A stretch of 64,000 bases of DNA from Microcosmobacter sp040493455 (lineage in GTDB: Bacteria > Bacteroidota > Bacteroidia > Flavobacteriales > Flavobacteriaceae): NCBI RefSeq assembly GCF_040493455.1, contig NZ_JANFDA010000007.1, positions 109,538 through 173,537 of the forward strand, in the 5' to 3' direction. Below are positions 44,056-52,724 of the stretch, piece by piece. The notes beneath the pieces were generated by a model, which saw nothing but the letters and a program-made list of their open reading frames with translations, did no database searches and was not told where the DNA came from. The translations under genes were made by a program, and so were the position numbers. Within the stretch, counting starts at the first letter, position 1. Each line of letters starts with the position of its first letter.

Positions 44056-46656
44056 ATGAAACATTTTTACATTTATTTATGGGTCTGTATGATATGTTGT
44101 TCTGTATCTGCACAGACTTTTAATGGTAACGGTTCCACTGGATTAGATGGAACCTTAGGAAACGGTAGTATAACCATCAGTGATGGAGGCGCAACAGTAG
44201 ATTTCACTTTCTCTAAGGGATCAGGATCTGGTGTATTCAATAAATATATTGTACTTTATCTCGATAGTAAACCAGGTGGCATTACATCTACTGCAAACTT
44301 AACAGACGCTTCTATTCCTCGGACTCGTGCTATTTCTAGATTCAACGGCTCACTAAGATCAACTCTTAATTTCCCTACTGGTTTTGAACCAGACTATGCT
44401 ATTGTAATAATATTTAATGATGCGGCTGTATACGAACTTGTAGAAAACTCTAGCTTACCCTTCGTTGCCGATCCAGGGCTTAATCCTTTCAATGATCAAT
44501 TCGCTGCTTCTCATAACTTTAGCGTTAATGATATGGATATTAATTTATCAAATTTATCAGACTTGAAATTTGTAGCGAGTGCTGTAGGTTTTTTTACCGA
44601 CATATCCAATGAGTTTATAGGGCGTACCATTTATGATGGAGATGCGTTACCAAATCCAGGTTTTACAACAGTGGATATGCAAACCTACTTTCAAGCTTCT
44701 ACTGGGTTTCAAGGAGGCGAGGCACCTTCTCAAGCTGATGGCAATTGGTCCAATAATGCCACTTGGCTTAATGGTAACCCACCTTTTGTGAGTGACAAGA
44801 TTACCATTAGCAACAACGTTACCTTAGATACTAATGTGACATTAGATAATACAATTGAAATTACATCCTCAAACACACTAGCTTTAGATACTGGGTTTGA
44901 GATAACTGGTACAGGAACTATAACTGTAGGAGACGGTGGTGCTTTGCAATTAAATGACGGTAGCTCTACCTCAATATCTCCAACGTATGCAACAAATGGA
45001 ATCTTAAGGTACTTTGGTACTTCCGTAAGTGGTCCCGGTAACGAATGGCTACCAAATACTACTGTTGGTCAACCTGGCGGTCCTTCTTCTGTAAGTATTG
45101 GAGCTCGTGACTTTTATTTGAGCAATCCTCCCGCAGCCGATAATGCCGACGAAGACTTCTTGTGCGATTTGCTCACTATTCCTTCTGGTGGCGATTTAAT
45201 CATAGAACCAACCAAAAGCCTAACTGTTAATGGCAATTTAACCAATGCTGGTAATCTTACAATGCAATCTGACTCCCAAAACTATGCTAGTCTGTTAATT
45301 GATAGTGGAATCTCTTTTGGAGGCACAAACACCTATAGTAGACATGTTAATACTATTGCTTCTGGCGGATCTACTACAGGGTCTAACGACCTTATTTCAC
45401 CACCAGTAACCAATGCGAGCCAAACTTTTGGTGCATTTAGAACTGCTAATAGCAATCTTCCTTCTGGGACGATAGGAGGCTCTCCAGCATTTTTGTTTGG
45501 TCATTTCGATAATAGTATCCCAGAATATGTCAACTATACTACAGCAAACGATAGTGATGTTTTAACAGCTGGTGTTGGCTATAGAACAGCCTCAACCGAT
45601 AACGCTCCATTCACTTTTCAAGGTGATATATTATTCTCTAACGTCAATGTTCCTATAACTATTGGTGCAGGTAGCCCTTGGAATTTAATTGGGAACCCAT
45701 ATACTGCTTATATCAACGCTGGAGATTTCTTAACACAAAATGCTTCGCTTCTTGATGAAAATGCCTCAGGTATTTATGGTTATGATGGTGCTGCAACAGA
45801 TGGATTTACTATAATAAACTTCAATAATGCAAATACTGCGACAAACTTAGCCCCTGGACAAGGATTCTTCGTTTCTGCAGAAGCAGCAGGCAATATTACA
45901 TTTACACCTGCTATGCGACGTTCATCTGGTGGTGATGATTTTATCGCCGGTAGAGCTGCTAATGCAACCAACCACTACTTAAAATTGGAAATGACCGCTA
46001 CTGATAAGCGATTTGTTACTGAGTTTTATTTCAATAATAATTCGAGTTTGGGATTAGATCCTGGTTATGATGCCATAAACTTCAATAATGAAGCTCCTGC
46101 ATTTTCCATCTATTCGCATTTAGTGGAGAACAATGAAGGAGACATCATCGCAATGCAATCCCTAAACATCGATGCCCTTTCTAATGTTGTGGTGCCTTTG
46201 GGTATTCATGCAAGCCAAGGAGAACAGTTCACGATCTCTATTGATGAGTCTACCTTACCGAGTACTACCAATGTATACTTGGACGATACCCAAAACAGTA
46301 CATCGTTCTTGTTAAATGATGGAGATTTTATATTAACTCCTAGCACAACTCTAAATGGTACGGGACGTTTCTTCTTGCGCTTTAGCGAAGATGCACTGAG
46401 CATTCCTGAAAACAATGTTGATGCTCTAAATATCTTCACCAGAAACCAGACCAAGGAGATTGTCATTGAGGGGCAACTCAATGCAGAATCTGTTGCATCT
46501 CTTTATGACCTTAATGGACGATTAATCACGGACAATACCTTGTCTACCGGCAATATCTCACATAGCATTGGTACGGACGGGCTAAGCAGTGGCGTGTATG
46601 TTGTTGTAATTTCTAATAATAATTTCAGAACAACTAAAAAAGTAATTTTGAAATAG
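44056..46656 (+). CDS. Large secreted protein with T9SS type A sorting domain (protein 2)
   Basis: An 866-aa protein with signal peptide MKHFYIYLWVCMICCSVSAQ. Residues of about 21-215 form a beta-sandwich-like domain (FNKYIVLYLDSKPGGITSTANL). Residues 220-866 form the repeat module shared with proteins 1 and 3: DGNWSNNATWLNGNPP, GSNDLISPPVT, GYRTAST, WNLIGNPYTAYI, IYGYDGAATDG and APGQGFFVSAE. The end is a type A T9SS sorting domain (ASLYDLNGRLI, SSGVYVVVI, KKVILK). It is followed by its own terminator. Role inferred as surface-exposed matrix or adhesin protein. Confidence 0.85.
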   Translation: MKHFYIYLWVCMICCSVSAQTFNGNGSTGLDGTLGNGSITISDGGATVDFTFSKGSGSGVFNKYIVLYLDSKPGGITSTANLTDASIPRTRAISRFNGSLRSTLNFPTGFEPDYAIVIIFNDAAVYELVENSSLPFVADPGLNPFNDQFAASHNFSVNDMDINLSNLSDLKFVASAVGFFTDISNEFIGRTIYDGDALPNPGFTTVDMQTYFQASTGFQGGEAPSQADGNWSNNATWLNGNPPFVSDKITISNNVTLDTNVTLDNTIEITSSNTLALDTGFEITGTGTITVGDGGALQLNDGSSTSISPTYATNGILRYFGTSVSGPGNEWLPNTTVGQPGGPSSVSIGARDFYLSNPPAADNADEDFLCDLLTIPSGGDLIIEPTKSLTVNGNLTNAGNLTMQSDSQNYASLLIDSGISFGGTNTYSRHVNTIASGGSTTGSNDLISPPVTNASQTFGAFRTANSNLPSGTIGGSPAFLFGHFDNSIPEYVNYTTANDSDVLTAGVGYRTASTDNAPFTFQGDILFSNVNVPITIGAGSPWNLIGNPYTAYINAGDFLTQNASLLDENASGIYGYDGAATDGFTIINFNNANTATNLAPGQGFFVSAEAAGNITFTPAMRRSSGGDDFIAGRAANATNHYLKLEMTATDKRFVTEFYFNNNSSLGLDPGYDAINFNNEAPAFSIYSHLVENNEGDIIAMQSLNIDALSNVVVPLGIHASQGEQFTISIDESTLPSTTNVYLDDTQNSTSFLLNDGDFILTPSTTLNGTGRFFLRFSEDALSIPENNVDALNIFTRNQTKEIVIEGQLNAESVASLYDLNGRLITDNTLSTGNISHSIGTDGLSSGVYVVVISNNNFRTTKKVILK

Positions 46657-46672
46657 TCTTATAAACCAAGCC

Positions 46673-46710
46673 AAAAAAAAAGCGCTTCCATTTAGGAGGC
46701 GCTTTTTTTT
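46673..46710 (+). terminator. Terminator after secreted protein 2
   Basis: An 8-bp stem GCGCTTCC / GGAGGCGC (one G-T pair) with loop ATTTA, flanked by long A and T runs. It resembles the terminator after protein 1 in arrangement. Confidence 0.9.
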
Positions 46711-46784
46711 GTTAAAACCTAATACAGAACAAATTAATTTACAGTTTCTTAAACTTCAACTTAAAAAAATCCAATCTTGTTTGT

Positions 46785-46792
46785 TATATTTG
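46785..46792 (+). promoter_or_regulatory. Putative -7 element for secreted protein 3
   Basis: TATATTTG matches TAnnTTTG, 34 nt before the ATG at 46827. No TTG lies at the usual -33 distance. Confidence 0.4.
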
Positions 46793-46826
46793 ATGCTCAA
46801 ATTTTAATTCACAACACCCCTTTAGC

Positions 46827-49800
46827 ATGAAAAAATTCTACTTTTTCCTTTCATTCTTATCATTTTTTGCATTTACATTTGGGCAATCTGATATTACTAC
46901 AATAGACAGAGCTAATGGTGCTGGACCTACAGCTACAGGGACAGTGGCTAATATATCTGCTACTGGATTAACCAGAGGTTCAGGTATTTCCCAATCTACG
47001 GGATCAGATTACAATTCTAACGGTTGGTCTTCTACCTTTGCGGATGCTAACACCAATGATGAGTATTTAACATGGTCAATTACAGCTGATTCAGGGTTTG
47101 AAATCGTATTGACTGAATTTGATATACGATTGGATAGAAGTAATAGTGGCCCAGGGAACTGGCAAATATTTTACAGTCTAGATAATTTTGCAACTGCAGG
47201 TATTGATATTACTGGGGCTCAAACTGTAGGTAGTTCTGGTGCTGCTTTTAATTTTAATTCACTAAGTATCAATTCTGGTACTGCAGGTACAATTACATTC
47301 AGGCTTTACGCTTGGGGTGCATCGTCTGGCGGTGGTACATTTGATGTAGAAGGTGTTCCTGGCTGGGCAGGTGCTTTAGGTATTGCTGACCCCGGAATAC
47401 GATTGATCGGGAACGTTAATGCTGTTGCATCTAATGATACCGATACGCAAGTAGTAGGTCCTACTTCTGGGCAAGTTACTTCATCTACAATTACAGCAGC
47501 GAATGCGACAACCAGCGGTACTGCTTTTGATATCATCGGTTTTGATATTGCAGATCAAGGTACTGCGGATGGATTACCCACCAATGTCACCAGAATGCGC
47601 TTTATTCCTGGTCCAAATAACACTGCTGATTGGACAGATTTTATACAGGGAGTTACTTTGATTGATGGAAATCTTAATATATATACACCTACTCTAACCA
47701 TATTGGATACGGAGCTTATTTTAGATTTTGGGCTTCCTATTCCAGTACCAGATGGTAATTCTTTAGAATTTCTTTTAGGTGTATTTTTAAATCCAAACAA
47801 TATTGCAGACGGAGGTATTATGCAAATGGAAATCCCACAGCCTGGAGCTGGTTTCCTAGCTGACCCTACTGGTTCTGGTTTTGCAGATCCGTTTTTAGCA
47901 CCAGTCTTAGGTCCTCAAATGCCTATTGATGTTATTGCAACCGAATTACAATTTCTGCCACAACCACCACCACTGGTTGGATTAAATGTTCCGATACCAA
48001 GTTTAGGCGTACAAGCTCTAGATGCCAATGGAAATCTAGATACAGATTACAATCAAAACGTAGGCATTACATCAACTGGTACTTTAAGTACGTCTCCAGT
48101 TATAGAAGCCGCAGTAAGCGGTGTAGCTACATTTACTACTGTAACTCACACAGCACTAGGAGTAGGCCTCACCTTAACTGCTGATGATACTCTACTACCT
48201 CCAATTATAAGTGATCCATTCGACGTTATTGTATTACCAACATGTATTGCTATTCAAGACTTTGATGGCTCAACACCAAATTGGCCAAATGCAAGTGATG
48301 TCGCTTTCTTTGATAATAGCTGGGGGATAGACGGCTATTTTGGTCTCATAGACATAGGTCTTGCGGCACCAATCACATTTGCTAACATGAGTGGTAATAT
48401 TTTAGGTGAAAATGATTTAGATGATGAGGGGAACGGAACTAGTGGCTTTGCTACGACAACCTTTGACCCAGTAGATATAAGCTTATACAACAATGTTGTG
48501 GTATCATTTGATTGGGAAGTTATTGGTTACAATGCCAATAATGACGACGCTAGGTATGAAATATTCTTTGACGGAATAGGACAAGGGGTAGAATTTCTCG
48601 TAGACGGAGGTGTAGATCCTGCGAACGGAAATGGTACAGTGTCTATCAATGTACCAAATGTAATCAGTACAGTGAGCCTGCAATTACAAATACGTGACAA
48701 TGGTTCAACTGGTTATTCAGGTTTTGATAACTTTAAAATTACTGGATTCTTACCTTCAATTGTATATGAAGGAAACGACTCCAACGGTTTTGGTGGCGCA
48801 GTAGGCGAGGGAGACCTTGAGGTTTCTGCATTCTCTGGACCAACACTAGATATAGATTTCATTAAAGGAACTGGTGATTTTAACGATCATATGGTTATCT
48901 ATATTGATAGTCAACCAGGTGGTGTTACTTCAACTGCAGGATTAACAGACACTGCTGATGCTGGCAGACGTGCTGTTTCTGGTTTTGATGGCACTAATAG
49001 ATCAATACTCAATTTCCCTCCAGGCTTCGAGGCTGATTTTGCAATCGCAGTAGACCAAAACTTTGCAGGTGTATTCGAAATAGTAGAAGGTGGATCTCAT
49101 ATATTTGTTTCTAGCGCAAGTTTAAGCCCTACAGGTACAGCTATTGCAAGTGTTTATAGTATGGTCCTTGATTTTTCTGATATTAACACATCCCCTGGTG
49201 CCGAAAGTTGTAAATTCCTTGCTACTTACTTAAACTCTAGTAATGCATTCCGCTCTAACGAATTTTTTGGCGATAGTGATTATGATCTTAATGCATTAAT
49301 AAATCCAGAGTATCTTTTAGTAGATATAAATACATTCTACCAAGCTTCCAGTCATAAAAAGGGTGGTAGAGCGCCATCAGCCTCTGATGGTAACTGGACA
49401 GATGATGCGTCTTGGGTAAATGGTAATCCGCCGTTAGAAGGTGATGAAGTTACTATCAATAATAATATTACTCAGGATATTAATTATACTAATCGCCAGA
49501 CAATGACAATAAATGGTTCTTTGGTAATCCCTTCAGGTTTCTCATTATTTACATTTAGCGGCATCACTGGACCTGGAACTTTTACATTAGATGGTAGTCT
49601 CTCACTAAATGAGGGTGGATTTACAGATATTATCCCAACTTATGGTTTTGGTTCTACACTGGAGTATAAAGATATTTCTGGCACCTATAATCGCTTTAAT
49701 GAATGGGGAGTTGGTGCTACAATTGGTGCTGGAGTACCTGATAATGTTATCATTGATAATGCCACTTTAGATTTAAGCAACCCTCCTGGAAATACAACTG

Positions 49801-51308
49801 ACGAAGACTTTAACATAGGGTTCAATCTTTCTTTATTGAATGGAGCTGCTTTAAATATAGATCCAACAAAGAGTTTGACAGTTGGAGGTAATTATTCTAA
49901 TATAGGAAGTACTATTACAATGAATTCTACTTCTCAGAATTATGCTGTTCTAAAAGTTGATGGAACTGCAACAGGTAGTGCCACATATAATAGACATGTA
50001 AATGTATTTGCTCCAGGTGGGTCTTCAACAGGGTCTAATGATCTTATTTCACCTCCTGTTACAAATTCTAGCCAGACTTTTGGAGTGTTTAGAGCTGCAA
50101 ATAGTAATATACCTTCAGGAAATATTGGTGGTTCTCCAGCATTTTTATTTGGTCCTTTTGACAATAGCGTTCCTGAATATTTAAATTTCTCGACTTCAGA
50201 TGACAGCCATATTTTAACCGCTGGAACTGGTTACAGAACAGGATCTACCGATAACTCTACATTTACTTTTGATGGTGATTTAGAAACAACTACTGTCGAT
50301 GTTGCTATCGACATGGATACTAGCATTTGGAACGCCATAGGTAATCCTTTTACAACTTATCTAAATCCGGAAGATTTCCTTACACAAAATAGCGGACTTT
50401 TAGATTTGAGTGCTGTAGCAATCTATGGCTATGACGGTTCTGCAACCGATGGCTGGACGATTATTAACTTTGCAAATGCTAATGCAGCGGCAAACTTAGC
50501 TCCTGGACAAGGATTGTTTGTTGCAGCCGGTGTTGCATCTGGAAATATATCTTTCACTCCTGCAATGCAACGTGTTTCTGGCACTGATGATTTCATATTA
50601 GGCAGATCTTCTAATGAAGATAGTCAGTACTTAAAATTAGAAATGACTAGTGATACTAAACTGTTCAAAACAGAATTTTATTTTAATGATAATTCAAGTT
50701 TAGGTCTAGATCCTGGTTACGATGCAACAAACTTTAGTAACGAAACCCCAGATTTTTCAATCTATTCACATTTAGTGGAAGATAATCAAGGTAAAGCAAT
50801 TGCCTTACAGTCTTTGAATACTATTGACCTTGCAGATGTTGTTATTCCTTTAGGTATACATGCAAATCAAGGAGAGCAGTTTGCTATTTCTATTGCTGAA
50901 TCTAGTTTACCAGACACTGTCAATGTTTACTTAGACGATACTCAAAATAGTACTGCTTTCTTATTAAACGATGGAGACTATATACTAAGTCCTAGCACTA
51001 ATTTGAGTGGAACTGGTCGTTTCTTCTTACGCTTTAGTGAAGATGCATTGTCTATTAACGAGAATAATTTTGACACTTTAAATATTTTCACCAAAAACCA
51101 AACCAAAGAAATTGTTATTGAAGGACAATTGAACACGGATTCTGTAGCTTCTCTATACGACCTTCATGGACGCCTAATTACTAGTAAATACTTGGCTTCT
51201 GGCAATATTTCTCAGAGTATTGATACAAATCAACTAAGTTCTGGAGTATATATTGTAGTGGTTAATAATGATTACTTTAAAATGACTAAAAAGGTTATTT
51301 TAAAGTAA
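46827..51308 (+). CDS. Giant secreted protein with T9SS type A sorting domain (protein 3), mosaic of proteins 1 and 2
   Basis: A 1493-aa protein, signal peptide MKKFYFFLSFLSFFAFTFGQ. Residues of about 20-640 match protein 1 residues 20-640 in order: TIDRANG start, NWQIFYSLDNFATAGI, LYAWGASSGGG, the Ig-like region, the IQDFDGSTPNWPNASD domain and GSTGYSGFDNF. Residues of about 645-1493 match protein 2 from its mature start to its end: DHMVIYIDSQPGGVTSTAGL near 685, DGNWTDDASWVNGNPP near 850, RHVN, GNPFTTYL and the type A CTD ending MTKKVILK. The gene lacks an obvious terminator downstream, unlike its two neighbours. The role is unknown; a large surface adhesin or matrix protein is likely. Confidence 0.85.
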   Translation: MKKFYFFLSFLSFFAFTFGQSDITTIDRANGAGPTATGTVANISATGLTRGSGISQSTGSDYNSNGWSSTFADANTNDEYLTWSITADSGFEIVLTEFDIRLDRSNSGPGNWQIFYSLDNFATAGIDITGAQTVGSSGAAFNFNSLSINSGTAGTITFRLYAWGASSGGGTFDVEGVPGWAGALGIADPGIRLIGNVNAVASNDTDTQVVGPTSGQVTSSTITAANATTSGTAFDIIGFDIADQGTADGLPTNVTRMRFIPGPNNTADWTDFIQGVTLIDGNLNIYTPTLTILDTELILDFGLPIPVPDGNSLEFLLGVFLNPNNIADGGIMQMEIPQPGAGFLADPTGSGFADPFLAPVLGPQMPIDVIATELQFLPQPPPLVGLNVPIPSLGVQALDANGNLDTDYNQNVGITSTGTLSTSPVIEAAVSGVATFTTVTHTALGVGLTLTADDTLLPPIISDPFDVIVLPTCIAIQDFDGSTPNWPNASDVAFFDNSWGIDGYFGLIDIGLAAPITFANMSGNILGENDLDDEGNGTSGFATTTFDPVDISLYNNVVVSFDWEVIGYNANNDDARYEIFFDGIGQGVEFLVDGGVDPANGNGTVSINVPNVISTVSLQLQIRDNGSTGYSGFDNFKITGFLPSIVYEGNDSNGFGGAVGEGDLEVSAFSGPTLDIDFIKGTGDFNDHMVIYIDSQPGGVTSTAGLTDTADAGRRAVSGFDGTNRSILNFPPGFEADFAIAVDQNFAGVFEIVEGGSHIFVSSASLSPTGTAIASVYSMVLDFSDINTSPGAESCKFLATYLNSSNAFRSNEFFGDSDYDLNALINPEYLLVDINTFYQASSHKKGGRAPSASDGNWTDDASWVNGNPPLEGDEVTINNNITQDINYTNRQTMTINGSLVIPSGFSLFTFSGITGPGTFTLDGSLSLNEGGFTDIIPTYGFGSTLEYKDISGTYNRFNEWGVGATIGAGVPDNVIIDNATLDLSNPPGNTTDEDFNIGFNLSLLNGAALNIDPTKSLTVGGNYSNIGSTITMNSTSQNYAVLKVDGTATGSATYNRHVNVFAPGGSSTGSNDLISPPVTNSSQTFGVFRAANSNIPSGNIGGSPAFLFGPFDNSVPEYLNFSTSDDSHILTAGTGYRTGSTDNSTFTFDGDLETTTVDVAIDMDTSIWNAIGNPFTTYLNPEDFLTQNSGLLDLSAVAIYGYDGSATDGWTIINFANANAAANLAPGQGLFVAAGVASGNISFTPAMQRVSGTDDFILGRSSNEDSQYLKLEMTSDTKLFKTEFYFNDNSSLGLDPGYDATNFSNETPDFSIYSHLVEDNQGKAIALQSLNTIDLADVVIPLGIHANQGEQFAISIAESSLPDTVNVYLDDTQNSTAFLLNDGDYILSPSTNLSGTGRFFLRFSEDALSINENNFDTLNIFTKNQTKEIVIEGQLNTDSVASLYDLHGRLITSKYLASGNISQSIDTNQLSSGVYIVVVNNDYFKMTKKVILK

Positions 51309-51321
51309 TCTTTACTTAATT

Positions 51322-51353
51322 TTGCTTGAAAATAAATAATTTTATTATTTTTG
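51322..51353 (+). promoter_or_regulatory. Promoter for the peptide-kinase-nucleotidyltransferase cassette
   Basis: TTG at 51322-51324 or 51326-51328 (21 or 17 nt spacing) and TATTTTTG at 51346-51353 fit the consensus. The start would be near 51360, about 18 nt before the peptide ATG. It lies directly after protein 3. Confidence 0.55.
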
Positions 51354-51377
51354 GACATTCATAGTGATAATTAAACC

Positions 51378-51539
51378 ATGAACAAAAGCTCCAAACAGAA
51401 TACCATTACGCGTAAAGAAGCGCTGAAAAAAATGGGTAAATACGCTGCATTAACTGCAGCGGGTACATTTTTAGTATTAAACCCACATAAGGCACAAGCT
51501 TCTTCGCCTCCTGATCCAGGAGGAAATCCATTTGATTAA
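51378..51539 (+). CDS. Small peptide with Tat-like leader and AQA cleavage site (candidate precursor)
   Basis: A 53-aa frame, ATG to TAA. The N-terminal part is basic with ITRKEALKKMG, resembling a degenerate twin-arginine or lipoprotein-type leader. It is followed by a hydrophobic alanine-rich core (YAALTAAGTFLVL near residues 22-34), then NPHKAQA (residues 35-41), a good signal-peptidase AxA site. The remaining tail SSPPDPGGNPFD is 12 residues, rich in Pro and Gly. No known family was recognised. It sits 19 nt before an HPr-kinase-like gene with a PqqD-like N-terminus, so a modified peptide precursor is the leading idea. Alternatives are a small membrane-anchored protein or a chance frame. 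Confidence 0.6.
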   Translation: MNKSSKQNTITRKEALKKMGKYAALTAAGTFLVLNPHKAQASSPPDPGGNPFD

Positions 51540-51558
51540 GTTGTATAAATAACTTGGT

Positions 51559-52692
51559 TTGAATAAATTACAGGCTCCAAAATATATCCGTAAAATTGGA
51601 GACTTAACCATTGTATGGTTTGAAAACACCAATAATTATATACTCCTTGATAATATTCTCGCGGTAATCTTTGATCTCTTTCTTCAGAGCAACTCTGAAA
51701 TTGAGTTCATTGAAAAGTCAATTAATTACCATAATATTTCTTCTTCTTCTGCCAAGCATTACTTTTATGACTTTCAGCAATTATTAAATGAAAATAGTCT
51801 TAAAGAATCGAATGAAGGTCAAAAAACAATAAACACCACATGTTCTAAAGAATTTTACCCTTCTGAGCTTTATCGTTATAACAAAAAAGTTTTCAGAATA
51901 AATTATGCTTCAGATAAAGTAAAATTACTAATCCACCCTTTATTAGAGCATTTGTGTATTAAAAGTGAGTTTACACCTTCAACCATTGTATTTAGTATCG
52001 ATCATTTAGACAATAAACTCTCATTATATCAAGACGATGAGCTCATAATACAATATCCCCAACGAGATTACCACATGATCCAAGGGAAGTTTGCTATGCT
52101 TCTAATCAATTTTTTGCATCATAAATATGAAGAAGATTGGATTGGAACTTTTCATGGCTCTACGATTAGTGATGGTAAAAAAGCTGTCCTGCTTGTAGGG
52201 AATTCTGGAAGTGGAAAAAGTACTTTCGCTGCATTATCCATGCATAATGGCTATAAACTTGTCGCCGACGATATTTCGGCTTTATTGTCTGAAAATCTTA
52301 ATATTTATAGTTATCCTGCTGGGATTTCTATAAAAGAAGGCAGCTATAATGTACTTAAAGACTATTTTTCGGATCTGGATACATATAACACCCACAATCT
52401 TAATCCTTCTAAAGGTAAAATAAGGTATTTACCTTCTAGAGATTATATTGACAAACATTGTTATTCATGCAATACCATACTTTGGATCAATTATAGAGAT
52501 GGTGAAAAAACCAATTTAGAAATTATTCCAAAGGAAGAGGTTTTGAAATTTTTAATCCCAGAATCTTGGCTATCTCCAAAACCAGATAATGCCAAGCGAT
52601 TTTTAGATTGGCTAGAGACAATAGATTGTTACAAAATAACCTACAGTAATAATAAGGATGTTGGTGATATCTTGAAAGAGGTTTTTAGTTAG
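51559..52692 (+). CDS. HPr kinase-like protein with PqqD-like N-terminal domain
   Basis: A 377-aa soluble protein read from a TTG at 51559; no ATG lies near the start. Residues of about 10-85 resemble a PqqD-type peptide-binding domain (IGDLTIVWFENTNNYILLDN, then helices to FQQLLNENSL). Residues of about 190-377 form an HprK-like kinase fold with Walker A GNSGSGKST at 214-222 and LVADD at 234-238, the HprK Asp pair, then a sheet with PAGISIKEG. Standard HprK is about 310 aa and has a different N-terminal domain; no HPr gene is near. The protein may phosphorylate a peptide, such as a Ser of the tail SS.., but this is inference. Confidence 0.75.
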   Translation: MNKLQAPKYIRKIGDLTIVWFENTNNYILLDNILAVIFDLFLQSNSEIEFIEKSINYHNISSSSAKHYFYDFQQLLNENSLKESNEGQKTINTTCSKEFYPSELYRYNKKVFRINYASDKVKLLIHPLLEHLCIKSEFTPSTIVFSIDHLDNKLSLYQDDELIIQYPQRDYHMIQGKFAMLLINFLHHKYEEDWIGTFHGSTISDGKKAVLLVGNSGSGKSTFAALSMHNGYKLVADDISALLSENLNIYSYPAGISIKEGSYNVLKDYFSDLDTYNTHNLNPSKGKIRYLPSRDYIDKHCYSCNTILWINYRDGEKTNLEIIPKEEVLKFLIPESWLSPKPDNAKRFLDWLETIDCYKITYSNNKDVGDILKEVFS

Positions 52693-52724
52693 AATAAATT
52701 GTATCTTCACTTTGTATAATCTTG

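Noticed and set aside
40325..51308. Recent gene duplication or tandem repeat array at DNA level
   Set aside because: The DNA of the shared segments differs at many synonymous sites, so they are old paralogues and not recent copies.
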